Assembly (NCBI GenBank): GCA_021397835.1
Contig: JAJFZO010000857.1
Coordinates: forward strand, 1-64,000
Length of the DNA stretch: 64,000 nt
Origin: Moringa oleifera
Taxonomy: Eukaryota > Streptophyta > Magnoliopsida > Brassicales > Moringaceae
Direction: 5' to 3'
A program made the position numbers and the translations under genes. A model generated the notes under the pieces. The model did not search any database and was not told the DNA's origin. It saw nothing but the letters and a program-made list of their open reading frames with translations. Below, one piece after another: positions 1-13,384 of this stretch. Numbering within the stretch: position 1 is the first letter of the stretch; each line of letters begins with the position of its first letter.

Positions 1-2544
1 TACATTTATCACATTTACCTCTTTATTCATTAAAAACGGTAAGGTTATGAGAGGAATACTTCTACTAGCACATGTATGGATTCCAGTATTATATAAAAGT
101 CATAACATTCATGGACTAAATTTGTCCTTAGTTCCCATCAACAAGACTTATCAACACTCCAGCACAAACCAAAAGACAATATGCTGATTGTACTACTATC
201 CAACAGTTGGAAACTTCTACGTTAATCATTGATGAAGTTAGAGTCTAATCATATTCTAAATATATTAGTAAATGCATGTCGGAGAGACTGATACACATAA
301 ATCCCTTCAATTTGGTGCTGCCTCTGTTCATTCTAAGAAAAAAGACATTTTAAAATATAAAAAAAATTTGTTTTATCTTTTTGAATAAACTCACAACAGT
401 TTTTTTTAGTTTTGACAAATTCAACCATATTTATCTAGATGTAATAAATTCAAATAGATGTATTTTATTTGACTCAAGCTAATCACATTATATTCATTCT
501 TATGAGAGATATTAGGGTGAAAATATAGTTTAAAGAAAATTTCTAGAAAAAGCTCTTAACACCATGGTCAATCTTGGTAACCTGCCTAAAGATAGCAAGC
601 AACAAGTGTATTGGTGGTTGTTAAGTTACAACATCTCTAACTTTTCTAACCAAATGACTCAAGATCACTTTGCTTTAGTTCGATGTGCTTCCCTAACCTA
701 CAATATAAGGACAATGGGCATGACTCTCCAGGCTAAAACACAAGAAGAGTTGAAATGAAAAATATACAAACAGCAATTGCATAATGCTACTTTCTACATG
801 GGTTATGTATTCACATCAGCAGCCCAAGAGCAACCATATTTTGGTACACATGAAAAAGAAAATGCAGCAATTGATTAGTAAACAAGTCACCTCTAGTTTT
901 AGTGTTCAACTAATATTCATGAATTGATCACACTTCTTCATAAACTAAAGCTTGATTACATAACCATAGACATCCTTATTTTCATCTATATCCATTTCAA
1001 AATGCTTTTGAAAAAGGCAAATAGAAATAAAATGGTGGAAATATCATCATAGGGAAATAAAAGCATAAAGGTAAAGATTGTTGAAAAGTCATACAAAGAA
1101 AAGCAAAATTGTTTTGATTGTCCTTCCATCCTCACATGGTCACTAAAAGTCTCCTTTAAACATTAAAAACAAAGACTAGATTTTGGTTTAAAGGTAAAAA
1201 GAAAAAATATAATGGAATGATACCAGAGATCTTTTGGAAGTCTAAAACTACTCATACGTATATACTCTGAGGCATGAATCTATAGCAATAGTAAATAACC
1301 TCAATATAACATAACTAGTAGATAAATCTAAGTGAAACTAGCATGTATCTAGTCAAACAAACCAATGGAAACTTAGATCTCAAACTTCGTGGTTCCTCCC
1401 TTCAGGAACTTGCAAAAAAAAAAAAAAAAACACAATCTAAGCAGTTAAAAGTTAGCTCATAACACCGACAGCCTCATGTAGCTAATAAACGATGAAGATA
1501 ACAACATATAAATGAGAAATGTTGACTAAAAGGTTTTGATGGTTTTGTGCATTCTTTGCACAATGAGAGTCTACATTTCCTCATAAGGGAAAAAATGAAG
1601 GTATAGGATTAGTAGACTCATAAGGTTACAAATATGGACTCGATGGTCTAAAAGGTAAAAGAATTGCACCCTAGGCCTGAACTTCACATCTAGTGTTCTA
1701 TCTACACAATATACATTTTTATGTGAACTAAAAGCATCCACAGTAGAACAAAATGCAAAATCAATTATATGAATTATAGAAAAAGATCTCTTGAGCACAG
1801 AACAGTATTTAAATGGCTTATCTATCTAGTCTCACTTTAGGTACCACAAGATTTATGTGAATCATAAATTATTGCAACTGATTTTAAAAAATTTATTTCT
1901 GATATGGCAAACTAAACTTAAGAGAAAGGAAACATTTACTTAGATAGTTTGTACATTCCAAAGTTTCCCTCAAAATGAAAATTAGAAGTTACTATTTCAA
2001 GTTTTAAAAATATTCAAATTAGGCCAAGATCAAAATCACCCATAAATAATTGGCACTTCTTAGACCATTATTAAATGTAAAGGGCATCTTCACAATAATT
2101 CTCTATGATGTTGCACTGCTTAGAGTATGTGAGAAACTTTTGTAATCCTATATGTTACTCAAGGCATATTTCGATCCTCCAATATAATAAAATCAAGAAA
2201 CAAATAAAAATTGTTCCTATATTTAGTTTTCAATAAAATAACACTTTCAAAAAATTTAGAAACATGAATGGAAGTTACATATTTCCTTATTAGAACTTAG
2301 AAAAATTGCTCCATTACATATTTCAAATATACATGAAAACCTATACTTCATCCGAATATGAACCAGACCATCATTCTGTAAACAAATATAATTGGCAGAA
2401 CTAAATATGAAAAGCAAAGGTCACTCAAAATCTAGTTCAAGATAAAATCAACTTCGCATTGTCGTCAATAACATAGAAAAATAAAATTCCAAGTATGATA
2501 GAAAGAATGAATTATGAAAGGCATAAAGAAATTTAACTAAACCT
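1..2544. other. No recognisable gene; AT-rich non-coding DNA
   Basis: The stretch is AT-rich with short homopolymers (for example an A tract near 1413-1430) and stops in all frames. Since the SVR1-like relic just to the right runs on the minus strand, its last exons would be expected here, but I could not find the conserved C-terminal block of that family. Nothing else is supported. Confidence 0.5.
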
Positions 2545-2562
2545 AAAAAGATAAAATATTCC

Positions 2563-4003
2563 ATGACACACATGCGAGGTCTTGGTATATGGGGCTGATG
2601 AGGTAGTAACTCCACAGAATCTGGAATGCAGTGGTTGCCCTCTATGATCATTCCTTCATTGATGGCAGCTAGATGTTGCTTATTTACAATACCATCAAAT
2701 CATTGCAATATATCTGCCACTCACAAGGTTAAAGCATAGATTGTCAGTAGAGACACTAAACCAGCTTCCAATATCATCACAACAAATGATAAGACTAAAT
2801 AAAAAAATTATCCATAATACTCCAATGAAAGGTAAAGAACAATAATTAAAATTAGAAGTTATAAGTTATAACAGCAAGCAGCTAAAAATCCAACTAACTG
2901 ATTATATCCAGAATGTTTTAGATAGTAATCCGTTGGTGAAGCGCATCTATTAAACCACCAAAATTAAAGCAAAAGATAATAATTCCTTAACCATTTCCCT
3001 GAAAATATTACTAAGTTTATTATTCGATGCAAAGCATAAAAATTATTCTTCCTGGATAGTCAAACGCAACAAGTTACAAACAAATAAAAAAATATGTGAA
3101 ACCTTACTCCTTCTGTAAGTTGAAGGAAGGATGCAAAAGTTTTTTAGCAAAATATCCTGAAAAGAAAAAAAGAAAATAGCAAGAAATGCAGTAAGATGAA
3201 TCTGCTTAGCTTTAAATGTACATCTATAAGCAATGTATGGTTGTATGCATCAATATGCATATCAACATTAGTCACAATAATTAAATCACGTGTGGCAACA
3301 TCAAGGTGACCAACTGTAAACAGTCATGGTTTGGGTAGTCTTGGATTTCTTTTGTCCTAATTTGCAAAAACAAAGATATCAAAAAATTATTTAATGTAAA
3401 TATCTTCACATTGGTCATGGCTTCCTTTTCATTTTGGTCAAGTAAATTAACAAATAAGAAATATAGAACTAAAGTTATCATGTTAATATATCCATCTCTT
3501 CAAATAATCCTCAAACAGACTCAAGACAAATCTAAACTCTTTCTCACCATATGAGCAGATACTGCCATTATATGATAGTATTAATGTTTCTAAAATGTCA
3601 AACAAGGAAATAACCTTTAAAAGTTACTAAAAATCTGTAGCAGGTCACAACAAACCCTTTTGGCTTGTTCAGGGCAAGATACACCTTAGGAGGAAATCTC
3701 TTTGGGATATAGTTACCATTGACATAAATACATCCCTCATAGGGTTAATTAGAGTCTGTATATCATGACCGCAAAGAAAGCTTATAAACTCACGAACTAT
3801 ATGTCTGCAATTCAGAGAAGGAGCAAGTAAGATATAACAAAAAAAAAAAAGATAACCATCTTTAATAAAACAAAGGACAATAATTTATCAAGAGAACTAG
3901 GGGCTAACCTAGGAGTGTTGCATATAAAAACTTTAACAGTGACCTTGCCATCAAAAATAAGCCCTTGGCTTCCCTACTCCTTCTAGATGCCACTGATAAT
4001 TAC
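2563..4003 (-). pseudogene. SVR1: SVR1-like chloroplast pseudouridine synthase (RsuA/RluB family), decayed exons
   Basis: Four exon remnants can be read on the minus strand in the order of the family. About 3995-3909 encodes an S4-like start (ASRRSREAKGLIFDGKVTV, then CNTPR) ending at a GT donor. About 3800-3642 encodes IYVNGNYIPKRFPPKVYLAL followed by NKPKGFVVTC. 3157-3108 encodes YFAKKLLHPSFNLQKE with an AG acceptor and GTAAGG donor. About 2700-2563 encodes KQHLAAINEGMIIEGNHCIP and DSVELLPHQPHIPRPR. In plants these proteins modify chloroplast ribosomal RNA; that is family knowledge. The block carrying the catalytic GRLD aspartate was not found, the last exon is missing, and a stop lies just upstream of the second block. 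The copia relic abuts its 5' side. I am fairly sure of the family and sure that it is not functional. Confidence 0.8.
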
Positions 4004-4199
4004 CACAACCATATAATTATGAGACCTCCCAAACCATTACTATAAGAAACCATAAATAAAAACTCAATATAAACTTCTTCACAAGCACAACAAGTAACAA
4101 TAAAAATTGGATGATGTATAGACATAAATATCAGCATGAACATATAGAATTATAAGGGGCCTACACAGAATTGCAGTGCGCATTACCTCTAGAATGATC

Positions 4200-5885
4200 A
4201 GTTCTCAATGCCTTTAATTTCCTTCTTGTAACATTCTCCATTAAAACCTTCCAATCTTTGAATTTTTGGAAACACTCCTCCTTGTTTTTGAGTAACTAAA
4301 TCCACACTTTCCTGCTGAAATCATCAACAATAGATAAAAAGTTATGGCAACCACCGTATGTTACTGTTTTCTCTAGTCCCCATAAGTCTGCATGTGCATA
4401 ATCCATTATTTCCTTGGATTTATGAACTGCATTCTTGGAGAATTTGAGCCTGTGCTATTTACCCAAAAAGAGTTGCTCACAAAATTCCAAATCAGAGACC
4501 TAATCACTTCCAAGTAAGCCTTGTTTGCTTAATTCTTGCACCCCTTAAGACTAACATTGCCCATTCTCTTATGCCATAGTTTAGCAATTTGTTGCCTTGT
4601 GATTGCAGCAGCTACAGCCACTCCCGTGATTGTTGTTCCAGTCAAAACATATAGACCATTTATCTTGCTGGCTTTGAGCACACAAGTGCTCCTTTCAACA
4701 CCTTCAACTGCCCCTTCTCAGCTTTGAATGAATAACCTTGGCTGTCCAACATACCAAGAGAAATCAAGAATCTCTTTAAGTCAGGGACATATCTCACCTC
4801 GCTTAAAACCCTGGTAGTTCCATCATGTAGCCTGAATGATGCAGAGCAAATTCCTTTTACAGCAAAAGTTTGGTGATTCCCCATTACAACTCTGTTATCA
4901 GTTAATGGCATATAATCCTGGAACATGTCTTTCTTTGGACACATATGATATGTGCAACCTGAGTTTAATATTCATTCATCATGTATTTTTGCTTCAGATA
5001 TAGTTATAATATCACCTTCATAAAAAGAGTCATTAGCTATTATAGCATCTCCTTCAACAGCTTGCTCTTTATCCAACTGTTTCTTCTTTAAATCTTTACA
5101 GTATTTCTTATATGGCCAACTTTACCACATTGGTAACATTTTCTGGAAGAGTTTCTTGACTTGGATGTCTTGCATTGCTTTGTCTTTCATTTGTTGGAAT
5201 CTCTCACTGTAGCTTGCTGGCCACTTTTCTCAGATCTCCCTCCTACATATAAACCTTTAGCTCCCACATCCTTCTGCTCAAATTTGTTCCTTAACTCCTT
5301 GGAATTGAGAGCACCAATTACATCTTCTAATGTTAAGGTATCACCACCATGCTTCAAGATGTCCACAAATGTGTCGTAATACTTTGATAAAGAGTGTGGT
5401 AATACTGAGGCTTTATCTTTGTCTTCATATTCAAACTTGATTTTCACCAAACCAAGACAGAGTTTGTTAAACTCATCAATATATTCTTGTAGAGACTTGC
5501 CTTCTATCATTTTGTAGGTGAGAATTTCTCTCTGAGATACAATCTACTTGAGAAGGTCTTAGTCACACATAAAGACTCTAATTTCAACCACACCGGTGCA
5601 GCAGTCTTCTGTTTAACAACCTCTAGTAACACTTTGTCATTATAGGCTCAAAACAAAATATTGTGAGCATTCTTTTGTTTAACAAACTCTAGTAACACTT
5701 TGTCACTATAGGTTTAAAATCAAAACATTGTGAGCATTCTTCATCAGTTCAGCCTTCTCTTCTTTCGTGAGAGAACTGGGCATCTTGCTTTCTCCAGCCA
5801 GTGTAGCATCAAGCCCCAAGCCCCACATTGCTGAGCCATGCCAGCATTTTAATCTTCCAAAGACCAAAATTATTTGTTCTGTAGA
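4200..5885 (-). pseudogene. Copia gag-pol relic, copy B
   Basis: From 5885 downward: a gag start (FGRLKCWHGSAMWGLGLDAT), a UBN2-type gag segment at 5510-5187 (EGKSLQEYIDEFNKLCLGL), a zinc-knuckle region near 5120, a protease segment at 4944-4660 (HDGTTRVLSEVRYVPDLKRF, ISLGML) and a pre-integrase/integrase start near 4500-4320. Frames are interrupted between the blocks. It stops at about 4200 inside the integrase core, next to the SVR1 relic. The join to copy A lies inside the open frame at 5999-5706, where linker and gag sequence are fused. Confidence 0.8.
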
Positions 5886-8279
5886 GTTTAGAGCATAGGC
5901 TGGACAGTCCCTTACTTCTTCTTCTACAAAGCTTGAATATGAGTCATCTACTTGAAATCTTCTTCTGGCTCTGTCTCTATCCAGCTGACATCTTTGCAAT
6001 TGATCAGACTATTGTATTCTAGTTTCATCAATCTCAATATCAAGTGATTCTCGATCAAGCTCAAGATTGATATTAGTACCCAGATCTACCTGTTGAACTT
6101 GTTTAGGGGCTGCCTTATACTTGGACACATCCTCTACCTCAACATCAATTCTCTGATCTTTACCTTTTCTTTGATCCTTTAAGTTGTTTGATGCTTCATT
6201 AGTTTCAGAATAGGGCAAGGATGTTTCATGAGACACTACATCCCTCGTAATTAATGTTTTGAAGGTAGCCCCTTCTTTGATGCAAACTTTATAGCCTTTA
6301 ACACCTTTTGGATATCCCCGAAATATTCGTTTAATTGTTCTGGAATCAAGCTCGCTTTGTCTTTTATGTGCATATGCTGCACATCCAAAGACTCTAAGAT
6401 GATCTAGTTAAGGAGGCTTCCCACTCCAAAGCTCTTCTGGTGTTTTCAGTTTGATGGCTTTTTAAGGACTTATATTAATAAAGTAAGCTACTGTGACAGC
6501 AGTGTCACCCCAAAAACCTTTTGGTAAGCCAGTTGTGAAACATCGTACATCTAGCTCTTTCCATCAATGTCTGATTCATTCCTCCTGCCATACTGTTCTG
6601 CTGTGGAGTGCCTCTCACAGTTCTATGCCTAAGCACCAGCCTCCCTGCAAAGTTGATCAAACCTGGCATTGCAGAACCCAAGACCATTGTCTGCTTTTGA
6701 TGCCTTTAATTTCCTTTAACATTCTCCATTAAAACCTTCCAATCTTTGAATTTCTGGAAACACTCCTCCTTGTTTTAGAGTAAGGAAATCCACAGTTCCC
6801 TGCTGAAATCATTAGCAACTGATAAAAAATAATGGCAACCACTGTATGTTGCTGTTTTATCTGGTCCCCATAAGTCTGCATGTGCATAATCCATTATTTT
6901 CTTGGATTTATGAACAGCAGTCTTTGAGAACTTGAGCCTGTGCTGTTTACTCATCAAGCATTGCTCACGGAATCCCAAGTCAGAGACCTGAGCACTCCCA
7001 AGCAAGCCTTGTTTGCTTAATTCTTGCAGCCCCTTAAGACTTACATGTCGCATTCTCTTATTGTTCCATTCAAAACATATAAGCTATTTATCTTGCTGGC
7101 TTTGAGCATCACAAGTGCTCCTTTCAACACCTTTAACTGCCCCTTCTCAGCTTTGAATGAATAACCTTCCCTGTCCAGCATACCAAGAGAAATTAAGTAT
7201 CTCTTTAAGTCAGGCACATACCTCACCTCACTTAAAGCCCTGGTAGTTCCATCATGTAGCCTGAATGCTGCAGAGCGGATTCCTTTTGCAGCACAAGTTT
7301 GGTCAATCCCCATTACAAATCTGCTACCAGTTAATGGCAAATAATCCTGGAACATCTCTTTCTTTGGACACATATGATATGTGCAACATGAGTCTGATAT
7401 CCATTCATCATGTATTTTTGCTTCAGATATAGTCAAAACATCACCTTCATCATAAGAGTCAGTAGCTACTGCAACATCTTCTTCAGCAGCCTGCTCTTTA
7501 TCCACCTGCTTCTTTTTTAAATCTTTGTAGTATTTTCATATATGGCCAACCTTACCACAATGATAACATTTTCTGGAAGAGTTTCTTGACTTGGATCTCT
7601 TGCATTGCTTTGTCTTTCCTTTGCAGGAATCTCTCACAGTAGCTTGCTGGCCATGTTTCTCAGGTCACCCTCTTGCATAGAAATGTTCAGCTCCAATAAC
7701 CTTCTGCTCAAATTTGTTCCTTAACTTCCTGGCATTGAGAGCACCATTTACATCTTCTAATGTCAAGGTATCACCACCATGCTTCAAATTGTCCACAAAT
7801 GTATCGTAAGACTTAGGCAAAGACTGTGGTAATGCCAAGGCTTTATCCTCATCTTCATATTCAACCTTGATTTCAATAGATCAAGACAGAGTTTGTTAAA
7901 CTCATCAATATGTTCTTGTAGAGACTTCCCTTCTGTCATTTTGAAGGTGAAGAATTTCTCCTTGAGATACAATCTACTTGAGAGGGTCTTAGTTATATTA
8001 AGACTCTCCAATTTCCACCACACCTCTGCAGCTGTCTCTGGTAACACATTGTCACTGTAGGCTCAAAATCAAAGTATTATGAACCTTCTTCATCAGTTCA
8101 GCCTTATCTTCTTCTGTGAAAGAACTAGGCATCTTGCTTTCTCCAGCCAGTGCGGCATCAAGCCCCATGTTTCTTGGCCACGCCAGCAATTTGATCTTCC
8201 AAAGGCCAAAATCATTTCTTCTGCCAAATTGCTTCACTTCATACTTCATGGTAGAGGTCATTTTGTGCTCGGAATGCAA
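5885..8279 (-). pseudogene. Copia gag-pol relic, copy A
   Basis: Blocks in minus-strand order: gag N-terminus at 8279-8052 (QFGRRNDFGLWKIKLLAWP), UBN2-type gag at 8047-7784, zinc-knuckle region near 7560, protease at 7505-7041 (WISDSCCTYHMCPKKEMF; the usual DSGA-type motif reads DSCC), pre-integrase and integrase at 7053-6775 (MDYAHADLWGPDKTATYSG), integrase core at 6687-6505 (GTPQQNSMAGGMNQTLMERA) and an acidic linker at 6236-5900. Each block is in a different frame or ends in a stop. Reverse transcriptase and RNase H are absent. The linker recurs at 45.7-46.0 kb. Confidence 0.8.
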
Positions 8280-8308
8280 GTTGGCTTAAGCTAATACTTA
8301 AAAAAATA

Positions 8309-8320
8309 GCTCTGATACCG
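8309..8320 (-). other. Primer binding site of the copia relic
   Basis: On the minus strand this reads CGGTATCAGAGC, one base off the common plant copia site TGGTATCAGAGC that pairs with the 3' end of initiator tRNA-Met. It follows the LTR end directly, as expected for the minus-strand start of copy A. Confidence 0.8.
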
Positions 8321-8321
8321 C

Positions 8322-8501
8322 TGTTAGGATGAACTATATAGAGTAATAAATTGAAGCAATAGATACAATCAATGGAACAAGCATTTAGTTGGATTTCTTC
8401 AAACCTACATGCTGCAAACTAAAATTTCTGCACTGGATGAACATGATGAACATGTGAGATTTAAATTGCCAACTGCAAACTTTAGTTAGATAACACTAAC
8501 A
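8322..8501 (-). repeat. LTR of copia copy A (5' LTR, about 180 bp)
   Basis: The segment is bounded by the short inverted ends TGTTAG at 8322-8327 and CTAACA at 8496-8501 and lies next to the primer site, on the side away from gag. No mate was found elsewhere in the window, so the 3' half of the element has been lost. The distal boundary is inferred from the terminal inverted bases only. Confidence 0.65.
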
Positions 8502-9497
8502 ATATCTCAAAGATCAAAACAATGCCAACATGAATACCAACATACCTTTATATCTACCAATGCATGTTTTTAGGTGTATTCTGTGCTTTATTGTATGATG
8601 CTCTGCCTTTTAAAATCATAAATTATAGAAGTGTAAATACAAGTTAAATAGTTTCTGTAAGTAGAAGTGTAAATACAAAACTTCATCCACAAAAACACAC
8701 AGTTACACAGTTAAATTTCATGTTCAGAAACAGTAAGCAAAAAGTAGTATTGCTGAAAGCTTAGAGATGGCTCTATGAAGTACTTGATGAAAGGATCAAG
8801 AACAATGCATATACTTCTTATACAAACCAATTATTAGAACAACGAAGAATAAGTATAATTAGCCACATAGCGGTGAATTGTAGACAACAAGGCTGGCAAT
8901 GCACTAAAGAGTAAAGAGTTTAATACCTTAGACATTTAAGACGTGCTCTAAAACATTACCTATTTTCTGTATGACCTAATAACAACAATGCACGCAGAGA
9001 AGTTGAATGAAGTACAAGAGAAAGGAGACATGAAAATAATCAGAACCATGGAAGCAAGTCAATGCTCGGAATAGTCCTTTGTGACAGGTAATTTTTTACA
9101 TGTAATAGTAACATATCCAACAATAACGTCAGCAAGAGAAAAAAGAGAGGCTATGTGGTTCTAAGTATACGTGACAGTGGGGAAGGTACCAAAAGATATG
9201 CGAAATCTACACTTACTATATATTATGCCTTTCATCTCATCAACTTTGGAGACCAAAAAAGATGAGCCGGAAAAAGAATCTTCAATAGATAGCTATATAT
9301 AATTGACTTTCCCTATGAAAATATGTAATATTGTCTGTCAGTATCACCCAATAGCTAGCCCAGCTTGGCCTCTAAATTCTCTTCTCAGCCTTTCATTTGT
9401 TAGGTCTCTGTTCTATGCCTCTGTTTCTGTCTAACCCTCATGAAGAACACTCAGAATCTCTCCTACTCTTTCCTTTTCTCTTGCTCTTCTCTAATTA
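8502..9497. other. No recognised gene; leads into the cytokinin dehydrogenase relic
   Basis: AT-rich intergenic DNA without recognisable coding blocks. The last 140 bases are pyrimidine-rich, like a plant 5' leader, and probably belong to the old promoter and leader of the gene relic that follows. Confidence 0.5.
9294..9300 (+). promoter_or_regulatory. Possible TATA box of the cytokinin dehydrogenase relic
   Basis: TATATAT lies about 200 bases before the ATG at 9498 and is followed by a CT-rich leader. Position and context fit, but such motifs are frequent in AT-rich DNA. Confidence 0.35.
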
Positions 9498-10590
<1,093 letters not shown>

Positions 10591-11869
10591 AGATCCAGTA
10601 AACAAGATGCTTTGGTATCATCATAAGTGCTTTTTCATCATCCTAAGTCACGGTAGGGTCACTTTCTGTACCCATAGTAAACTCAAGGAGGCAGCTTTTA
10701 CCCCCCAAGACAATCTTCAAAAACAATACAGAATTCCCTAAAAAACATCGTCCCAGCAGGCAACCCACAGTCACTATGTATAGGCTCATATTGAAGGGTA
10801 TTTGTCTCACAAGTGTTCAAATGTAGAAGTTGAACTTACTACCAATTACTAGAATGTGTTAAATATAAAATACAATGACAAGAAAGACAAATGGATCTAA
10901 TTCATTCTGAGCATTTAGGATTGATTGTATCTATAAAAGCTGCAATGATCCTTCTAACTGTGTGAAAAAGAGGGGGATCATGGGCATAGGGGCCAATGGT
11001 GCTGGCCAAGTGAGAGGAAGCAAACACTCCAGTGCTAACAAAATAAGGTTTTACCTCTCTAATCAGATGAGATACTAATATTAGTATCAGAAGAACAACA
11101 AGCAGGACAAGCAAAAAGAAAAAAACATGAGAGAAAAGAGCATGAAAAATACAGATGGCCATATGGTCTAGCAGTCAAAGAGATCAACATCACTTAAAGA
11201 ACAAAACACTACCGCTTTGAACAACTCCAAAAAGTTTAGGAGCAGAGGCAAATGAATTATTACCTTCATTAAAATACAGTAACATAAAATAACATGATTC
11301 CTGTAAACAACGAGTATATACATATACATCCATGGAAGTAAAAGATTTTTAAACTTGGAAGAAATGCACTTAAAAGCAATATAAGGAAGAAACGCACTTC
11401 AAAGCAAATTATAGACGTGCTGTGGAACCAGTAAATTAAAAGGAAATTAGAAATCAATGAATTTAAATGTATATTTAAAATCCCCTGGTGGTAATATGTC
11501 GTCCAAAGATGAGGGTTTTCAAGTCCTAAAAAGTTGCAAGTCTTTAACCATGAATACAAAAATTTGAAAGGAGAGGGATAAAGAGAAAAATCTGACTAAA
11601 GAGGTAAGCTCACATAGTTTTTTCATTTACCTCCCTCTGTTTGTGATCAGTACATCTAACTCTAGCTACTAAAGTGCTAATACTTGAGGACTAATCCAAA
11701 GATAGATTGCTTACTAAAGTGTGAATTCAAAATTTCAAACTCACTGTTTTTACCCGAATGATGGAATAGTGTTAGACTACTCGAATTCAATCATGAAGCA
11801 AACTGCCAAACTGAACTCATAGTTACCAAAAAGCTTTCATAATATACATGACATGTATGATGTTACCTT
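10591..11869. other. No recognised gene
   Basis: I looked here for the remaining cytokinin dehydrogenase exons (plus strand) and the later acetyl-CoA carboxylase exons (minus strand) and found neither. The longest open frame (minus, 11162-10902) starts with a hydrophobic run and resembles no family I know; it may be chance. Confidence 0.4.
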
Positions 11870-13085
11870 CAAGTGGACTTGATGCATGGTTTGTCAATTG
11901 TCACGTGAATAGCTACAAAATGACCTTCGACTTGCTACTCTCTGCCTTTCAAAATTAAAAGGGCAAGCAGCAGCTGATGTTTTCCTCCAAGAATGATACC
12001 CTTCACCATGTTCCATATCATAAAATCACCTTATTTCTGATTCGATATGGGCACAGAATGTGAGATACTACATTAAACAACTAAGAAAAAAGTTTAATGA
12101 ACTTTACTATCATACCAAGAATTTGCCCAAGAGGAATACCCATCCCGACTGCAACTTGGGCAGCTGAAAGGTTTACTTCAGTAATCCACTCTGTAACTAG
12201 GTGTTCCACCTATGTCCAGTACATATGGATATTCATTAACATCAAACATCTCAATTAGGTTACAAGCAAGCCATTTCAAATATGACACAACTTGGTCAAA
12301 AACCACCAAAAAATGAGGTGCAAATATATCAACTTAATTGTTCATGTCTCAAGTTAAAAATATCATTTACTAAGATATCCACACAAATAAAAATACAGGT
12401 GCATAAAAATTACCAAGGTTCCTAATTATTTCAAAGTTCACAGCTATAACTCTACAACTTTTCTTTCCTTCCAAGTAGACCTGTTGTAGGGACTGGCAAG
12501 CACATCAGATAAAGCATTATGTAACAAAGATATAATTCAAACAGAATATAAAAAGGTTGCATGATAATAAAACCTTAATGAGTATGACAAGGAGTCTACA
12601 ACTGAGGGCACAACCAGTAAAATATACCGGCAATTGAGGATTGAGAGATGGAAAATTGTATCCACCAGTGTCCATGCTGTAAAGACAACTCAATAGTAGC
12701 CATCCCAACATAATTAATACAGTTAACCAACCTTCTAGCTGCTTGGTTAAGTTTAGTGACAGTTTCCAAAAGAGCTATTGTAATTGGACCCTCCTCAATT
12801 ATTTATACCATATAAAATAAAAAGCAAGAATCTCATAATAAAATACTCCTCAAAGATGAATGTTATTGTTTACTTTTTGTGGTTAGGAAGGTGGGATGTA
12901 ACTTGAATTTCATAGAAAAAATATTAAATTAAGAAAAATATTGTACAGAATAACCAAATCTAAATTCAGTGTCAAGAAAAAGAATCGACCTTCTGGTGCC
13001 TCCTGCGGACACTGCAATCATGGCTATCCAAAGCAATAACATTTCCATGCAGACATAAAGTGGCTAAACCTCTAGATACGGACTC
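11870..13085 (-). pseudogene. ACC1: Homomeric acetyl-CoA carboxylase, biotin carboxylase exons, decayed
   Basis: Homomeric ACCase makes malonyl-CoA; these exons cover the C-terminal part of its biotin carboxylase domain. Exon remnants: 13085-12989 (SPYLEV, then GNVIALDSHDCSVRRRHQK; frameshift and a TAG between); about 12795-12628 (EEGPITIALLETVTKLNQAA, RRLVNCINYVG, then after one extra base LYSMDTGGYNFPSLNPQLP); 12209-12116 (VEHLVTEWITEVNLSAAQVA, VGMGIPLGQIL) with AG and GT borders intact; about 12038-11870 (EIR, stop, FYDMEHGEGYHSWRKTSAAA, later GHFVAIHVT). The catalytic-site stretch EHPVTE appears as EHLVTE. A normal ACCase is over 2,200 residues; less than a tenth is here. Intron positions survive, so this is a genomic fragment and not a retrocopy. 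Confidence 0.9.
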
Positions 13086-13130
13086 TAAGTAGAAAGTATT
13101 ATACAGATCTAAACTTTTACTCCATCTAAA

Positions 13131-13150
13131 CTGCTGCTGCTGCTGCTACT
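13131..13150. repeat. CTG-type trinucleotide microsatellite
   Basis: A run of CTG repeats, followed by looser CTA/ACT triplets to about 13195. It lies in what would be an intron of the acetyl-CoA carboxylase relic. Confidence 0.7.
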
Positions 13151-13384
13151 GCCTCCTGCATCTAAACTGCTACTACTATACTACTATACTGCTATATGAA
13201 TCTATGTATGTCTCATTCATGAGTGCAAGAATGAGTAGCCCAAGTTAGAGTTTCTATTATGTTTTTTGTTTTGCATCATAAGTTGGGGCTTTCTGTATAA
13301 TTAGAATGGACATAATATCTCAAATAATGAGTTCTTAATTCCCTCCAAAACAAGTGATTAAGATGCATAAAAATTATTGCTGAT

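Larger units (their letters stand above)
4200..8501 (-). mobile_element. Ty1/copia retrotransposon relic: two truncated copies fused head to tail
   Basis: The minus strand reads LTR, primer site, gag, protease, integrase and a linker (copy A, 8501 to about 5885), and then gag, protease and the integrase start again (copy B, about 5885 to 4200). Both copies belong to one family: the gag segments near 8200 and 5830 and the protease segments at 7350-7050 and 4944-4660 are nearly the same. Neither copy retains reverse transcriptase or RNase H, and no second LTR was found near 4200. The element cannot move by itself. Confidence 0.85.

Noticed and set aside
564..758. Plus-strand frame of 64 residues starting MVNLGNLPKDSKQQVYWWL
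   Set aside because: No family recognised, no codon or context support; the length is compatible with chance.
11269..11559. 96-residue minus-strand hydrophobic frame near the ACCase relic
   Set aside because: It does not match the ACCase segment expected next and looks like translated AT-rich DNA.
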